Source: JABGQS01 sp963674545
GTDB lineage: Bacteria; Bacillota; Clostridia; Christensenellales; SZUA-584
Reading direction: 5' to 3'
Length of the DNA stretch: 64,000 bases
Assembly (NCBI GenBank): GCA_963674545.2
Contig: CAXXFB010000001.1
Coordinates: 1,550,001-1,614,000, forward strand
Shown: positions 1 to 7,980 of the stretch, in pieces
How positions within the stretch are numbered: position 1 is the first letter of the stretch
Layout: each line of letters starts with the position of its first letter
The notes under the pieces: model-generated
Told to the model about the DNA's origin: nothing
The model's database searches: none
The model's input: the letters and a program-made list of their open reading frames with translations, nothing else
Program-made: the position numbers and the translations under genes

Positions 1-778
1 ACTCCTTATTCTCAAACGAAACCGTCTCAACAATTCTGTAAGGCAGCCTTCTCGAATACTGACTTCTTGATCCTGCGATAGAATAACTCTTCACATCATC
101 ATAGTTAAATGGCTTTCGGGCAAAGTACGTGTGTCCGTCTATCTTGTTATCCAGCTCTTTTCTATAGTTCTCCATATATGCCATTTCGCCTATATGCATC
201 AGATCACAGTAAGCTGTAATTTGCCCGTCCTCGTTCACCTCAATAAAATCAACTTTTTTAAATGTAAGTTCTCTGCTCTTCCTGTAGAAATAATCAAGCG
301 GCTTATCCTGTTTCAGTAAAGCAGCAAGGAAATCATAATGAAGAGTACAGGATTCTAGATTGCTATGAAAATATTCTATAATCGAGTCCTTAAATCCCCT
401 CTCCCGATAATCATCAAGGTTTGTCTGCGCCCACTCTGCAGCCAGCTTATCGTATAACTGTTTCTGCACATCGAAATAATACCTATCGTATTTCCCGTCA
501 AGAAAATCCTTTATATTTTCAACTACTTCACCAGTGTGGATAATGGAAGTTGCGTAGAATATACCTTCATCAAGCACAATCTGACTGTTGGATACAATGT
601 TTCCATCCGCCCTCCTACCCAGACTTTCATCAACTATATAATCGCCATTTTCATCCTTTGATATGGGGTAGTTATATTTAAATACCCCCAGATCCACATC
701 AGCTTCCGATGATATTAACAAAGCGGTGCTGAAAACCTGCGCATTGTTGTTTATAAGTACAATCTCTGGTTTTTCCAC
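1..778 (-). CDS. Hypothetical protein of a mobile element, 3' part outside window
   Basis: An open frame runs from a GTG at 778 to the left edge, giving about 259 codons with no stop. The GTG follows the stop of the next gene by one base and has an AAAGGAG ribosome binding site about 8 bases upstream, inside the end of that gene, so the two are probably translationally coupled. The visible protein is soluble, rich in Tyr, Asp and Lys, and has no signal peptide or membrane segment. I do not recognise the family. Its position at the end of an operon with SSB, DUF3846 and ArdC-like genes suggests an accessory function of a plasmid or integrative element. Confidence 0.7.
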   Translation of the reverse strand, partial: MEKPEIVLINNNAQVFSTALLISSEADVDLGVFKYNYPISKDENGDYIVDESLGRRADGNIVSNSQIVLDEGIFYATSIIHTGEVVENIKDFLDGKYDRYYFDVQKQLYDKLAAEWAQTNLDDYRERGFKDSIIEYFHSNLESCTLHYDFLAALLKQDKPLDYFYRKSRELTFKKVDFIEVNEDGQITAYCDLMHIGEMAYMENYRKELDNKIDGHTYFARKPFNYDDVKSYSIAGSRSQYSRRLPYRIVETVSFENKE

Positions 779-779
779 T

Positions 780-1130
780 CTAGTTTTCTCCTTTCAAATA
801 CTTTTCGATCTGGAATATACCTTCCAGCGGTACCACCGTAAGCCCGATTCTGCGAGCGTACACCATCTCCGATCTCATACCATCAGTGACCGTATCGCCA
901 CAAACGAACATGATGCTTGCTTTCCTTATAAGCACCCTGTTCATCTGCATCGCATCGCTTCTTTCTTCAGGTATGTTATCATCCATAAACTGCGGGAACA
1001 GCAGGTGCGGTGCAAACGGAGTGTACCCGTGTTCATACACGGACCTCGAATACTCTATCGCTTTCGCTGTATTGCTCTTTATATTCCCCTTGTAAGGTGA
1101 ACATATATATGCTATTGGTCTCTTATACAT
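780..1130 (-). CDS. DUF4406-like (nucleoside 2-deoxyribosyltransferase-fold) protein
   Basis: The protein is about 116 residues. It starts with a beta-strand and the motif AYICSPYKG, continues with an alternating alpha/beta pattern (HGYTPFAPHLLFPQF, then IMFVCGDTVTDGMRSEM) and ends with VVPLEGI. This is the pattern of the small DUF4406/DUF7768 proteins, which share the fold of nucleoside 2-deoxyribosyltransferases and are common in phages and mobile elements. The substrate is unknown. ATG 1130 is chosen because AAAGGAG lies about 7 bases upstream; the longer frame to 1184 would run through a terminator hairpin. Confidence 0.75.
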   Translation of the reverse strand: MYKRPIAYICSPYKGNIKSNTAKAIEYSRSVYEHGYTPFAPHLLFPQFMDDNIPEERSDAMQMNRVLIRKASIMFVCGDTVTDGMRSEMVYARRIGLTVVPLEGIFQIEKYLKGEN

Positions 1131-1147
1131 CTTAACTTCTCCTTTAT

Positions 1148-1191
1148 AAAATAAATGCCCGTGTGCCGCCACAAACGGCGACACATGGGCA
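1148..1191 (-). terminator. Rho-independent terminator downstream of ssb
   Basis: A 15-bp stem with two wobble pairs (TGCCC...GGGCA outer pairs, 1156-1191) has a short loop and is followed on the minus strand by a TTTATTTTAT run. It separates ssb from the DUF4406-like gene, which then has its own ribosome binding site. Confidence 0.8.
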
Positions 1192-1231
1192 CAACATCGT
1201 TACTGTTACTGCTTTTCCTATCCTTCTAATC

Positions 1232-1564
1232 CTAGGACACAGCGCCTTCAGCCGCTTCTTCTCTAGGCTTGAGCCCGGAGATAAAGTCAATTTCCTTTAT
1301 CCGCACCTTCAGATTTGCCCTGGGTTTACCTTCTTTGTCAATATACGCCCTTATAAGCGGTATCCCCTTGATACAAACCTGCGAACCTTTTTTCAGCCGA
1401 TTATTGCAGGCAACAGCCTGTTTGCCGTAACTCACAACTTCAACAAAAGTAGTATCGTCATTTCTGTTATTGACAGCTACTGTGAAGTTGCAGTAAGTGT
1501 TCTCTTCTCTTTCGTTGAACACAGGATCCTTCGTCAAATTACCAATTCCTAAATACTGATTCAT
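1232..1564 (-). CDS. ssb: Single-stranded DNA-binding protein
   Basis: The protein is 110 residues with the OB-fold pattern of bacterial SSB: MNQYLGIGNLTKDP at the start, then CNFTVAVNN and a C-terminal VRIKEIDFIS strand. It binds single-stranded DNA as an oligomer during replication or transfer. It is shorter than the usual chromosomal SSB (about 150-180 residues) and lacks the acidic DDDIPF-type tail that recruits partners; it ends in AAEGAVS instead. Short, tail-less SSBs are typical of plasmids and conjugative elements. ATG 1564 is preferred over an in-frame ATG six codons earlier because AAAGGA lies about 9 bases upstream. Confidence 0.9.
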   Translation of the reverse strand: MNQYLGIGNLTKDPVFNEREENTYCNFTVAVNNRNDDTTFVEVVSYGKQAVACNNRLKKGSQVCIKGIPLIRAYIDKEGKPRANLKVRIKEIDFISGLKPREEAAEGAVS

Positions 1565-1594
1565 AATGTATTTTCCTTTCAAGTTTTGCTTTCT

Positions 1595-2038
1595 TTATTT
1601 CTGCTTTGGTTTGTACACTGCAGGCCTGACCTTTGGCCTAGGATCATGAAACTTGCCTTTGGCAAAATCCTCAATCGACATGACCGAAACATGAATGTTC
1701 TCTTCGACCTGCTCTCTTGTAAACTCGAGCGGTGTCTTGAAGAACTCCTTATACTTGCTGACCTGCTCATCGGTAAGCGAAGCCGTCTCGCCCGTCCCGT
1801 TATCGCCAACAACCAGGAAATCGCCGCAGATTATCTCGTTGCCAACAAGCCTATTGCCTTCCATCCCGTTTATCTTACCTTCTTCGTTCAGGACGGCGTT
1901 TGTATTATCATCCAGCCGGAAATATTCAATATACCCGCCCACCAGCCTTTGCATTCCCTTCAGGCTGTCTTCGAGCATTATTTCCTTCGGCTCTTCATGT
2001 ACAGGTATCAGCAGTGCTCGTACTATTTTTTCATCCAT
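1595..2038 (-). CDS. DUF3846 domain-containing protein
   Basis: The protein is 147 residues. The N-terminal half matches the DUF3846 pattern: a strand, then DSLKGMQRLVGGYIEYF, NTNAVLNEEGKINGM, NRLVGNEIICGDFLVVG and a C-terminal LTDEQVSKYKEFF helix. Function is unknown; the family occurs mostly in integrative elements, plasmids and phages of Firmicutes. GTG 2041 and ATG 2038 are adjacent possible starts. The gene abuts the stop of the ArdC-like gene upstream, which suggests one transcript. Confidence 0.8.
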   Translation of the reverse strand: MDEKIVRALLIPVHEEPKEIMLEDSLKGMQRLVGGYIEYFRLDDNTNAVLNEEGKINGMEGNRLVGNEIICGDFLVVGDNGTGETASLTDEQVSKYKEFFKTPLEFTREQVEENIHVSVMSIEDFAKGKFHDPRPKVRPAVYKPKQK

Positions 2039-2040
2039 CA

Positions 2041-2964
2041 CTACCTCTCTTTTTCCTGACTCTTTTGTTTAGCCAGCTCCTCAAGCGTTTTGTTTCCAAG
2101 TTCCTTGTCAATTCTGCTTATGATATCGCTGCTGCATTGCTGCACAACTTTTAGTGACGTCTTTAGCTCATTTACGTCCCTGCCGCTGCTCCAGCCTGCA
2201 ATGTATCCAAATGAATACTCTGAAGTATCAATTCCGTACCGGCTGCACACTACGTAAGCTATCGACTCTGCCTGTACTTCTCTTTCCTTTCGGTTGTAGT
2301 CGCTGTCTTTCCCATGCAGCTTTGAATGCGCTATCTCATGCACAAGCGTCTTCAACGTCTGGCTGTCGCTCATACCCGGCTTTATTGCAATGTACTTATC
2401 CTCCAGGTGATAATACCCTTTTGAATTTCCGCTAACAGGCTTATCAAAATGTACGGGTATATCGGCAACTTTGCTCGCTGATACTATCGCTCGCTTAATA
2501 GCCTCCGAGTTATCCTTTAGATCCCTCACAAGAGTCGGCAGCTCTTTGCCGTGCGTTTGGCTTACATCAAATACATTGCCTATCCTGAACGTCGTACCTT
2601 CATACTCCACGTTTTCGCTATTTCCGTCACCTTTATCCACTTGCTTCTCATACTTATACGGGATAGGCACGAGAACCTTTATGCCTTTTTCGCCTTTGCC
2701 TATACTCCTTCCAAGCCTTTTCCATGTCTGGAAGCTAGCCACATGACTCGAATCAGGACGCTGCGAAAGTATCAATATCGTATTGTTGATACTGTAATTG
2801 TGAAACTGGGCGTACGTCTTCAGGAACTCTTTATATTTCTCGCTTGAGAAAATGCTCGTTACACCTTCTTCGAGCTTTTTTATCACGTCTGCTTTCTCCT
2901 GTTCCTTCTTTTTGATATACTCCTCTTTTGTCAACTCGTAATTTACTGCTTGTTCTGCCATCAA
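2041..2964 (-). CDS. ArdC-like antirestriction protein with zinc-metallopeptidase motif
   Basis: The protein is 307 residues. Residues about 25-130 match the ArdC N-terminal ssDNA-binding domain (YAQFHNYSINNTILI, then SFQTWKRLGRSIGKGEKGIKV). Residues 209-213 form HEIAH, followed by an acidic QAESIAYVV at about 231-239 that would supply the third zinc ligand, as in ArdC and ImmA/IrrE-type peptidases. ArdC proteins ride on plasmids and integrative elements; they coat incoming single-stranded DNA and protect it from restriction. The gene lies between an HD-GYP protein and DUF3846 in one minus-strand operon. Confidence 0.85.
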   Translation of the reverse strand: MMAEQAVNYELTKEEYIKKKEQEKADVIKKLEEGVTSIFSSEKYKEFLKTYAQFHNYSINNTILILSQRPDSSHVASFQTWKRLGRSIGKGEKGIKVLVPIPYKYEKQVDKGDGNSENVEYEGTTFRIGNVFDVSQTHGKELPTLVRDLKDNSEAIKRAIVSASKVADIPVHFDKPVSGNSKGYYHLEDKYIAIKPGMSDSQTLKTLVHEIAHSKLHGKDSDYNRKEREVQAESIAYVVCSRYGIDTSEYSFGYIAGWSSGRDVNELKTSLKVVQQCSSDIISRIDKELGNKTLEELAKQKSQEKER

Positions 2965-2977
2965 ACTACCTCCATCC

Positions 2978-3070
2978 TTATCTTCTGCGTTTGTTCCTAA
3001 TGTACATGATCACTATCCCTGCAATAACGGCCAGCACAATAGCCAGCCCCAGTATCGTCTTTAATTCCAT
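2978..3070 (-). CDS. Small single-pass membrane peptide, 30 residues
   Basis: A 30-codon frame begins MELKTILGLAIVLAVIAGIV and ends in a strongly basic tail (RNKRRR). It has one hydrophobic helix of about 20 residues and a positive-inside C-terminus. An AGGAGG ribosome binding site stands 7 bases before the ATG. The frame overlaps the 3' end of the HD-GYP gene in another phase and continues beyond it. No homolog is recognised. The near-perfect ribosome binding site and clean membrane profile favour a real small gene. Confidence 0.6.
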   Translation of the reverse strand: MELKTILGLAIVLAVIAGIVIMYIRNKRRR

Positions 3071-3590
3071 TCATAACCTCCTTCTTGTTTATTACTGCAT
3101 GCAGTGCAGCTGACACTTCAGGGTCAAACTGTTTGCCTGCGTTCTTTTCAATAAAGAAAAGGGCATCGCTCCGCTTCCATGCAGGCCGATAAATCCTTTC
3201 TTCAATTAACGCTGAATAGACATCTGCCGCTGCAACAATCCTTGCAGCAAGTGACACTTCATCGTATGTTTTTCCCATATACCCGGTTCCGTCATATCTC
3301 TCGTGATGGTTAAGCGCCGCTTCTGCAGCCAGATTCAAGGTTGTGTCGTTGTAGCGTGATAAGAGCTTACTGCCGAGTGTTGTATGTTTCTTGACCAGTT
3401 CAAATTCTCCGTTGGTAAGCTTACCCGGCTTCTCCAATATGCTTTTCGGAAGGAGTGATTTTCCAACATCGTGACAGATACCGGCAATTAATACTTCCAG
3501 CGCTGAAGTTCTATCCAACCCTAGCTCAACTGCAATTTCCTTTGCCAAAACTCCTACCTGCAGCGAGTGCATTAGGGTATCATTCCTCAT
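2997..3590 (-). CDS. HD-GYP domain protein (c-di-GMP phosphodiesterase-like)
   Basis: The protein is 197 residues and is an isolated HD-GYP domain without sensor or receiver region. It shows the metal-binding pair HDVGK (H40, D41), then NHHERYDG (95-101) and GTGYMG in place of the canonical GTGYPxG, followed by the AADVYSAL helix. Family members hydrolyse cyclic di-GMP; the GYM variant leaves activity uncertain. ATG 3590 is chosen because the longer frame would run far into the adhesin gene. This start still overlaps the adhesin stop by 11 bases, with AAGG upstream. Coupling to an adhesin gene would fit control of adhesion, which is inference. Confidence 0.8.
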   Translation of the reverse strand: MRNDTLMHSLQVGVLAKEIAVELGLDRTSALEVLIAGICHDVGKSLLPKSILEKPGKLTNGEFELVKKHTTLGSKLLSRYNDTTLNLAAEAALNHHERYDGTGYMGKTYDEVSLAARIVAAADVYSALIEERIYRPAWKRSDALFFIEKNAGKQFDPEVSAALHAVINKKEVMNGIKDDTGAGYCAGRYCRDSDHVH

Positions 3591-6500
3591 TGTGCACCTT
3601 CTTTCTTCGGGCAAAGAAAAACACCAGCCCGGCAAGAGCTGATGCTGCACTCCCTATTGCAATCGGTATGTTGTATTTATCTCTATCCAATCCAAGTTTT
3701 ACAAACACGGAATTTGGTACCACCACTTCGCAAGGTATTTCTATGCTATTCTTATCGCTAATTACGAACTTTTTAGGTGCAGCGGGATAATAACCTTCCG
3801 GGACTGTGGTTTCCTCCAACCAGTAGCTGCCTGTCGGCAGACCGTAGACAATTGCCTTACCATTTTCATCAACCTGTATTTCTTCTATAACGCCCTCCTT
3901 ATCGTATCTGTAAGTACCATCCTCGTTTTGGACGAACTTCATTGTCAGCAGTCCCAGCCATTTCTTTACCTTGAAACCTGCTCCTGTAAGCGGTGTGCTA
4001 TCCTCATATACAACCTTAGAAATCTCAAGCGCCGTAGGTGAATTTGTAATTTTAGTATCACCAATCACGATCCCGTATTCGTCAATTGTAAATGTCCAAA
4101 CTTGCTCCGATAAAGCGTACCCTTCCGGCGCTGCAGTCTCGTGAACTGTATATGTACCTGCGGGCAAATGTGTTATAAGTATCTCCCCTTTCTCATCAGT
4201 TACGCCTTTATAAACGCTGCTGTTCCCGGAATCAAATACTTCGATTGTTGCATTCGGAACCGGCCTTTCGTCTACAGCATCAACCTTAAAAATAGTAACT
4301 TCAGTAGGTGCGTTTACCATAACGGTGTCACCAACCACGCTGCCATCCGGCATTATTTCAAACTCGTAAACACTGTCGTCAAGCACGTACCCTGCGGGTG
4401 CAATAAGTTCAACAATCCTGTATTTGCCTATCGGTAGTTCATAGATCTCTACCACTCCATATTCATCAGTTGTTCCTTCAAACACAACGTGTTCATCTTC
4501 GTTCCATATCTCTATGCATGCACCCTGAAGCATTTGTCCACCAATATCAGTTTTTGATATTGTTACTCTGGTTGGCTTGTTTGTAACTGTACACACGTAC
4601 ACCAGCTCTTCGTCATCACTAATTCTTTGCTCAATCGTTGTATGCTCCAGTACAAACCCTGCAGGAGCCTGAATTTCTATTAGCGTATAGCCGCCAACAG
4701 TCAATAACCTTGTCATAGCTTCCCCTTCCTCGTCAGTAGTTATTGTTTCAATCAATTCACCTTCCTTTCTCAGTTCAAATACAGCACCTGCAAGCGGTCT
4801 TGGGTCGTTGTTTTCATCCACCTTAACTACCTTAATTCGCTTATATATCCTCTCATCTGCAAACTCCACAGTTACGAGACTGCCGCTGTCATCGACAAAG
4901 AAATCAAGCGGTTGATCATTGCTCCAGTAACCGTACGGCGGTGTGCGCTCGTATAAGGTGTAACAGCCATAGATAAGCGGTTCCGGCAGCGTTATTGTTC
5001 CGCTTTCATCTGTTGTAAAAGTATCGGTTCGATTGCCGTCTATAGTTTGAATAACCAACTCTCCGTTGCAATCTCGTATCTGGAACTGCGCTCCGGATAT
5101 TGGGATAGCTTCGCCTGTGGCGCTATCAACTTTTATGATTTTAACTTGAGATCTGTAAACGTTATTAACTATTTTGTAGCTGTATACTTTTCCGTTTTCA
5201 GCAATAACAACCTCAAACGGTTCGCAAGTCTTATACCCCCTAACTGTCTGTGTTTCCGTTATCGTATAAGTTCCGTACGGCAGAAGTATCGAAGAAGCAA
5301 GACCGTCTGAATCTGTAACAAGTGTATCTACAAGCTCGCCTGTGCTACTATGTCTTATTTCAAACACAACGCCTTGTAAGGGAGGGTTTAGACTCTGAGT
5401 TTCCCATATCGCAAGCCCTTCATCTGCATACTTTTCGATTGAAATTATTCCTTTAATAATTTGGTTCGGGATTGTAAGTTCATAGGTATTGACACCGAAA
5501 GTTTGCTCTTTGTATTCAATATTAGCTGTATATTCATTCGGATTGAGGATGTATCCTTCGGGAGCAATGATTTCCTTAACCGTGTAAGTACCAAGGGCAA
5601 GCGCTTTTGTTGTTGCTTCACCTTCAGATTCTGTCGTCACCGTATCAACAACAATACCTTCACTGTCCCTTATTTCAAACACAGCATCGTTCAACCGTTC
5701 TCCTGTTTCTTCATCTTCCTTTATTATCTCTATATATCCGATTGCATCTGACGTAAACGATATGCTGCCGAATGTAACCGGTCTTACAGTGTCTACAACC
5801 GGGACCACCATGCTCTGCTCATCTCCGCTAGTATCAAACCAGTACATGTTTACATTTGCCCTCGTATCGTTGCCTGTAAGAAACCCGGTCAAATCGAAAG
5901 CCTGTCCTGAAAGCGATAGAGGAGCAGATATATTGAGCACATCTCCATCGCTACCTGTATACCCGCTTATCAATACATCCTCCGGCAGTTTACTCTCGTC
6001 AATCGTATAGTTTCCGTTTAGGTTATAGAATTCTATCTTCGTCGCACCTACGAGTCGGTCTACCTCAAGGCTCAATTCAACATTTGACGGATTAGCTGAA
6101 ATTCCGAACGTTGGCTGAACTGTGTTCCTTGCCATCTCAACAAGCGATACCATGAAATCAAAAACGTACTGGTATCCGCTGTTCGCTCTTACATTGCTCC
6201 GTGACAAAGTCATGAAGTTGTACCCTATACCGTTTTCAGACAACCACGCACGAATTGCGTTTGCAGTTGCGTACCGCGCTTCGTTATCAGTCATGCCCCC
6301 CGTTTGATACGGGTATCCGTTTTTTAGTATTATCAGCAGTCCGCTATATACATTCGATGAGTAAACTATGTTTGGATCAAATTCACTATAGCTTTCATCA
6401 CCCGCAGGGCTTCCTGCCTTATGGTCAAGGCAGTACGCAACCTCGTTTGTCTCAGCTACCCAATGGTGCGGTGTTCTAAGATCTTTCCAGCCATCGTACG

Positions 6501-6645
6501 ACAAGTACTCAAAGTAATATCCGCCTTCATCATATGTACCGCTTTCGATATGCGGATTATCAGGCGGTATAGCATACGCTGTCGCAGACCCAAGCAGCAG
6601 TAAAAGAAGCATCAAAACTGCTGCTGAAATTCGTTTCTTTATCAT
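3580..6645 (-). CDS. Surface adhesin: thioester-like head plus seven Cna-B/SpaA domains
   Basis: The protein is 1021 residues with a signal peptide (MIKKRISAAV plus a Leu-rich core, about 1-26). The head (about 35-300) resembles a TQXA thioester domain, with AYCLD at C72 and YATANAIRAW at 125-134. About seven repeated Cna-B/SpaA modules follow, each beginning with a motif such as IEIIKED, VKIIKVD or VTISKTD and carrying PAGYVL or PEGY strands. The C-terminus has a hydrophobic helix and a basic RRKK tail. Such proteins are stalks that hold a head away from the wall. Oddities: the usual thioester glutamine position is Ala/Asn, and no LPxTG motif precedes the helix. ATG 6645 has GAGAGGA upstream. 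Confidence 0.85.
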   Translation of the reverse strand: MIKKRISAAVLMLLLLLLGSATAYAIPPDNPHIESGTYDEGGYYFEYLSYDGWKDLRTPHHWVAETNEVAYCLDHKAGSPAGDESYSEFDPNIVYSSNVYSGLLIILKNGYPYQTGGMTDNEARYATANAIRAWLSENGIGYNFMTLSRSNVRANSGYQYVFDFMVSLVEMARNTVQPTFGISANPSNVELSLEVDRLVGATKIEFYNLNGNYTIDESKLPEDVLISGYTGSDGDVLNISAPLSLSGQAFDLTGFLTGNDTRANVNMYWFDTSGDEQSMVVPVVDTVRPVTFGSISFTSDAIGYIEIIKEDEETGERLNDAVFEIRDSEGIVVDTVTTESEGEATTKALALGTYTVKEIIAPEGYILNPNEYTANIEYKEQTFGVNTYELTIPNQIIKGIISIEKYADEGLAIWETQSLNPPLQGVVFEIRHSSTGELVDTLVTDSDGLASSILLPYGTYTITETQTVRGYKTCEPFEVVIAENGKVYSYKIVNNVYRSQVKIIKVDSATGEAIPISGAQFQIRDCNGELVIQTIDGNRTDTFTTDESGTITLPEPLIYGCYTLYERTPPYGYWSNDQPLDFFVDDSGSLVTVEFADERIYKRIKVVKVDENNDPRPLAGAVFELRKEGELIETITTDEEGEAMTRLLTVGGYTLIEIQAPAGFVLEHTTIEQRISDDEELVYVCTVTNKPTRVTISKTDIGGQMLQGACIEIWNEDEHVVFEGTTDEYGVVEIYELPIGKYRIVELIAPAGYVLDDSVYEFEIMPDGSVVGDTVMVNAPTEVTIFKVDAVDERPVPNATIEVFDSGNSSVYKGVTDEKGEILITHLPAGTYTVHETAAPEGYALSEQVWTFTIDEYGIVIGDTKITNSPTALEISKVVYEDSTPLTGAGFKVKKWLGLLTMKFVQNEDGTYRYDKEGVIEEIQVDENGKAIVYGLPTGSYWLEETTVPEGYYPAAPKKFVISDKNSIEIPCEVVVPNSVFVKLGLDRDKYNIPIAIGSAASALAGLVFFFARRKKVHNEE

Positions 6646-6673
6646 CTGTATTCCTCTCTCTCTTTTTACATAC

Positions 6674-6704
6674 AAAAAGAGCCATCATTTTGATAGCTCT
6701 TTAC
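6674..6704 (-). terminator. Rho-independent terminator after the CAP lipoprotein gene
   Basis: On the minus strand AAAGAGCTATC pairs with GATGGCTCTTT (one G-T wobble), loop AAAAT, followed by TT. It sits between the lipoprotein stop and the adhesin start, so the adhesin probably has its own promoter or depends on readthrough. Confidence 0.65.
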
Positions 6705-6726
6705 TGTGCTTATTTTGTTATGTCGG

Positions 6727-7434
6727 TTAAGGCAGTCCTCTTACAACAAAGTATAAATACCCGTTGCAGTATACTGCGCCTATCCCAATTTTACTTACAT
6801 CCGAAGTAGCAAGCTGACTCACGTGTGTAACAGCAGTGCTGCCTACCGTTGATCCGGGCATTGCATCGCTTACACGTCCTACCGCTTCACACCCACCCGG
6901 ATTGCTGTCGTGAAAAGGGCTCCCTGCTTCAGCCATCTCAATTGCGTGAGCTTTGCAATCCGAGCTTATGCTGCTTACAAGCGCTGCTGGCTCAACTCCG
7001 TTTTCCTGCCTGATACTATTTATCTTTGCCATAGCAGCGTTTATAAATGACGGGCTCACCGCTGTTATCTCCGGCTCTGTTGCAGGCTCTGCAGTTGGCT
7101 CCGCTGTGGGTTCTGGCGTCTGAGTTGCCGCAGTTTGTTCAGTTGAATCAGGCATAGGCTTTAGTGTTGGAACCAATCCAGCGCTCTCTGTTGGTGTCGG
7201 CGGCGGCGCCGATGTTTCAGTTGGCGGCGGCGTTGGCTCTACCATGACTATCGGCGGCGCTGTAACTGTCGCCGCCGGAGCCGGAGAAACCGTTGGCGTG
7301 CTAGTTTCTTCACCTGTCAGTCCATTGCTTATTATTGCTTCAGGTTCAAACTTTGCTGCTTCTATGGTTTGTAAGGTGCATCCGGCTGTAGATATTATTG
7401 TAATCAAAATTAGTATAAATATAACTGTTTTCAT
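6727..7434 (-). CDS. Lipoprotein with Pro/Thr-rich stalk and CAP (SCP/PR-1) domain
   Basis: The protein is 235 residues. The lipobox STAGC places the lipidated cysteine at residue 19. Residues about 35-125 are a low-complexity Pro/Thr/Ala/Glu stalk (PTPPPTETSAPPPTPTES) that probably crosses the wall. Residues about 128-235 resemble a compact CAP domain (FINAAMAKINSIRQENG, CKAHAIEMAEAG, VTHVSQLA, IGIGAVYCNGYLYFVV). The family includes secreted proteins of poorly known role in bacteria. The position beside a surface adhesin fits a cell-surface module of the mobile element. Confidence 0.75.
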   Translation of the reverse strand: MKTVIFILILITIISTAGCTLQTIEAAKFEPEAIISNGLTGEETSTPTVSPAPAATVTAPPIVMVEPTPPPTETSAPPPTPTESAGLVPTLKPMPDSTEQTAATQTPEPTAEPTAEPATEPEITAVSPSFINAAMAKINSIRQENGVEPAALVSSISSDCKAHAIEMAEAGSPFHDSNPGGCEAVGRVSDAMPGSTVGSTAVTHVSQLATSDVSKIGIGAVYCNGYLYFVVRGLP

Positions 7435-7476
7435 ATATGCCTCGCTTTCTACCTATCGGTTATCATATCATAAACT

Positions 7477-7689
7477 CTATCTAGTTTTCTCTTTTTTACT
7501 GCTTGGGCGCCCTATCCCTTTAAAGTTGTAATTGCCTCTCTTTACAGCATCAAGCTCCGCTTGCTTCGCCTTCTTATAATCCGGATGTTCTCTTTCCTTT
7601 TGTTCGCATTCCATACAAATCATCTTTGTGTCGAACATGCTCATAGTTGTGATGCTAGTTTCCTTATAGCATCTTTGACATCTTGCCAT
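7477..7689 (-). CDS. Small zinc-ribbon-like protein
   Basis: The protein is 70 residues with CQRC at 4-7 and CMEC about 21 residues later, consistent with a four-cysteine zinc site, followed by a very basic tail (GRPSSKKEKTR). Specific function is unknown. It lies directly downstream of the ParR-like gene with its own AAAGGA site and is probably cotranscribed. Such small proteins are common in mobile elements. Confidence 0.65.
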   Translation of the reverse strand: MARCQRCYKETSITTMSMFDTKMICMECEQKEREHPDYKKAKQAELDAVKRGNYNFKGIGRPSSKKEKTR

Positions 7690-7692
7690 TTA

Positions 7693-7980
7693 TCACAGTC
7701 CTTTCATAAAGTTTAGTACGTTCTGAGTAATCTCCCCAGTATCCATCTTGAGTTCTTTATCCTCAGCACTTTCCCGATTACCCATACTGTTCTCAATTCG
7801 CTTCATTCGCTCTAAGATAACCTGCAGCGGATGTGCTCCTGTCTTTTCTAATATAGCCTGCATCATGAACTCGTTACGTTTCCCTTTTGGTATCTCTCTT
7901 AGCTTCTCCCATGAGATTCGGTGCTCCTCTCTATTGAGGTCAAACCGAACCGAAAACCTTCGGCTGTGCTCGCTGCCCAT
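7693..7980 (-). CDS. ParR-like centromere-binding partner of ParM
   Basis: The protein is 95 residues with a basic N-terminus (SRRFSVRFDLNREEHR), a likely ribbon-helix-helix region (RNEFMMQAIL) and an acidic C-terminal tail ending VLNFMKGL. It starts immediately after the stop of the actin-like gene. This order and shape are those of type II plasmid segregation systems, in which ParR binds parC and caps ParM filaments. Sequence alone is weak for ParR; the assignment rests mainly on context. Confidence 0.7.
   Translation of the reverse strand: MGSEHSRRFSVRFDLNREEHRISWEKLREIPKGKRNEFMMQAILEKTGAHPLQVILERMKRIENSMGNRESAEDKELKMDTGEITQNVLNFMKGL

Noticed and set aside
1595..2072. Long plus-strand frames opposite the DUF3846 and ArdC genes
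   Set aside because: They are antisense shadows without ribosome binding sites, and their products have no recognisable pattern.
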